Shown one piece after another: positions 6,620-6,791 of a DNA stretch of 6,791 nucleotides. How positions within the stretch are numbered: the stretch's first letter is position 1; each line of letters opens with the position of its first letter. The stretch covers positions 1 to 6,791 of the forward strand of contig DVMG01000223.1 in the NCBI GenBank assembly GCA_018715105.1, written 5' to 3'. The DNA comes from Candidatus Ventricola intestinavium (GTDB taxonomy: Bacteria > Bacillota > Clostridia > Christensenellales > Aristaeellaceae). Under the pieces are notes generated by a model, which searched no databases, was not told the DNA's origin, and was given only the letters and a program-made list of their open reading frames with translations. Position numbers and translations under genes: made by a program.

Positions 6620-6625
6620 CCCTCA
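6620..6625 (-). promoter_or_regulatory. Ribosome binding site of the response regulator gene
   Basis: Minus-strand TGAGGG, 7 nt before the ATG at 6612. It selects this start over the in-frame Met codons at 6639 and 6651. Confidence 0.75.
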
Positions 6626-6676
6626 TTCCTCTTCCCCATACCGGAAGGCATCTTGAATTCCGCCTTTATAGGATTT

Positions 6677-6706
6677 ATTGTAACGCAGACCGCGAATAAA
6701 AATCAA
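6677..6706 (-). promoter_or_regulatory. Sigma-A-type promoter of the two-component operon
   Basis: On the minus strand, TTGATT (6706-6701) and TACAAT (6682-6677) are separated by 18 nt, close to the TTGACA/TATAAT consensus. Transcription would begin near 6670, leaving a leader of about 58 nt before the regulator ATG. The surrounding stretch 6660-6770 is clearly AT-rich compared with the GC-rich genes. No second promoter was evident inside the operon. Confidence 0.7.
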
Positions 6707-6712
6707 GATATC

Positions 6713-6766
6713 TGACACATTTTTTCAACCATTTTGTAACAAATCTACGCTTTTGACACAGATTTG
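6713..6766 (-). promoter_or_regulatory. Candidate operator region with palindrome and repeats
   Basis: Upstream of the promoter lie three overlapping symmetric elements. TTTGT-A-ACAAA (6733-6743) is a perfect odd palindrome centred about 68 bp before the predicted transcription start. CAAATCT (6740-6746) and AGATTTG (6760-6766) form an inverted repeat with a 13-bp spacer. TGACACA occurs as a direct repeat at 6713-6719 and 6754-6760, 41 bp apart, close to four helical turns. The position suits an activator site, possibly for the regulator encoded here. It does not match a spaced WalR box (two TGTAA-type half sites with a 5-bp spacer). AT-rich DNA yields short repeats by chance, so this is tentative. 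I see no gene in 6613-6791. Confidence 0.35.
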
Positions 6767-6791
6767 AAATAACTGCCTGCTTTTCTGCTTC

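Noticed and set aside
6613..6651. Longer N-terminus for the response regulator (Met at 6651 or 6639)
   Set aside because: Neither has a ribosome binding site, and the extra residues precede the normal start of the receiver fold. TGAGGG positions the start at 6612.

Overview
The window looks like chromosomal DNA from a GC-rich (about 60% by eye) Gram-positive bacterium, most likely a Bacillota of class Clostridia. The basis is strong AGGAGG-type ribosome binding sites, a WalR-like response regulator, GerMN-domain lipoproteins and a Firmicute-type DNA polymerase III delta subunit. Family or genus cannot be fixed from the sequence alone. I see no mobile element, CRISPR array, tRNA or rRNA.

Layout. 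At the left edge is one plus-strand gene, a secreted CAP/SCP-domain protein (16-531). Everything else runs on the minus strand and reads right to left as one compact operon. A sigma-A-type promoter (6677-6706) is followed by an OmpR-family response regulator (6612-5917), a membrane sensor histidine kinase (about 5921/5876-4461), a membrane-anchored GerMN plus NTF2-like protein (4407-3373), a lipoprotein with three GerMN-like repeats (3366-1810), and holA (1808-798). Gaps are about 0-53 nt, with several junctions of 0-6 nt, which suggests translational coupling. A bidirectional hairpin terminator (739-778) follows holA. Beyond it lies a possible 74-residue orphan gene (737-513) whose ribosome binding site is the 3' arm of that terminator and whose 3' end overlaps the CAP gene tail-to-tail.

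How it may work. The kinase would sense an envelope signal through its roughly 150-residue extracytoplasmic domain and phosphorylate the regulator at Asp53. The two GerMN proteins lie outside the membrane and are encoded directly after the kinase. They are good candidates for accessory proteins that tune it, by analogy with MtrAB-LpqB of Actinobacteria (LpqB is a GerMN lipoprotein) and WalRK-WalHI of Bacillus. Why a replisome clamp-loader subunit closes the operon is unclear; it may be simple co-transcription or a link between envelope state and replication.

The most unusual points are these: the kinase frame has no ATG/GTG/TTG at the position where homologous proteins would begin (an ATT overlapping the regulator's stop is the natural candidate); the terminator and the ribosome binding site of the small ORF share sequence; and the lipoprotein appears to carry a triple GerMN repeat.
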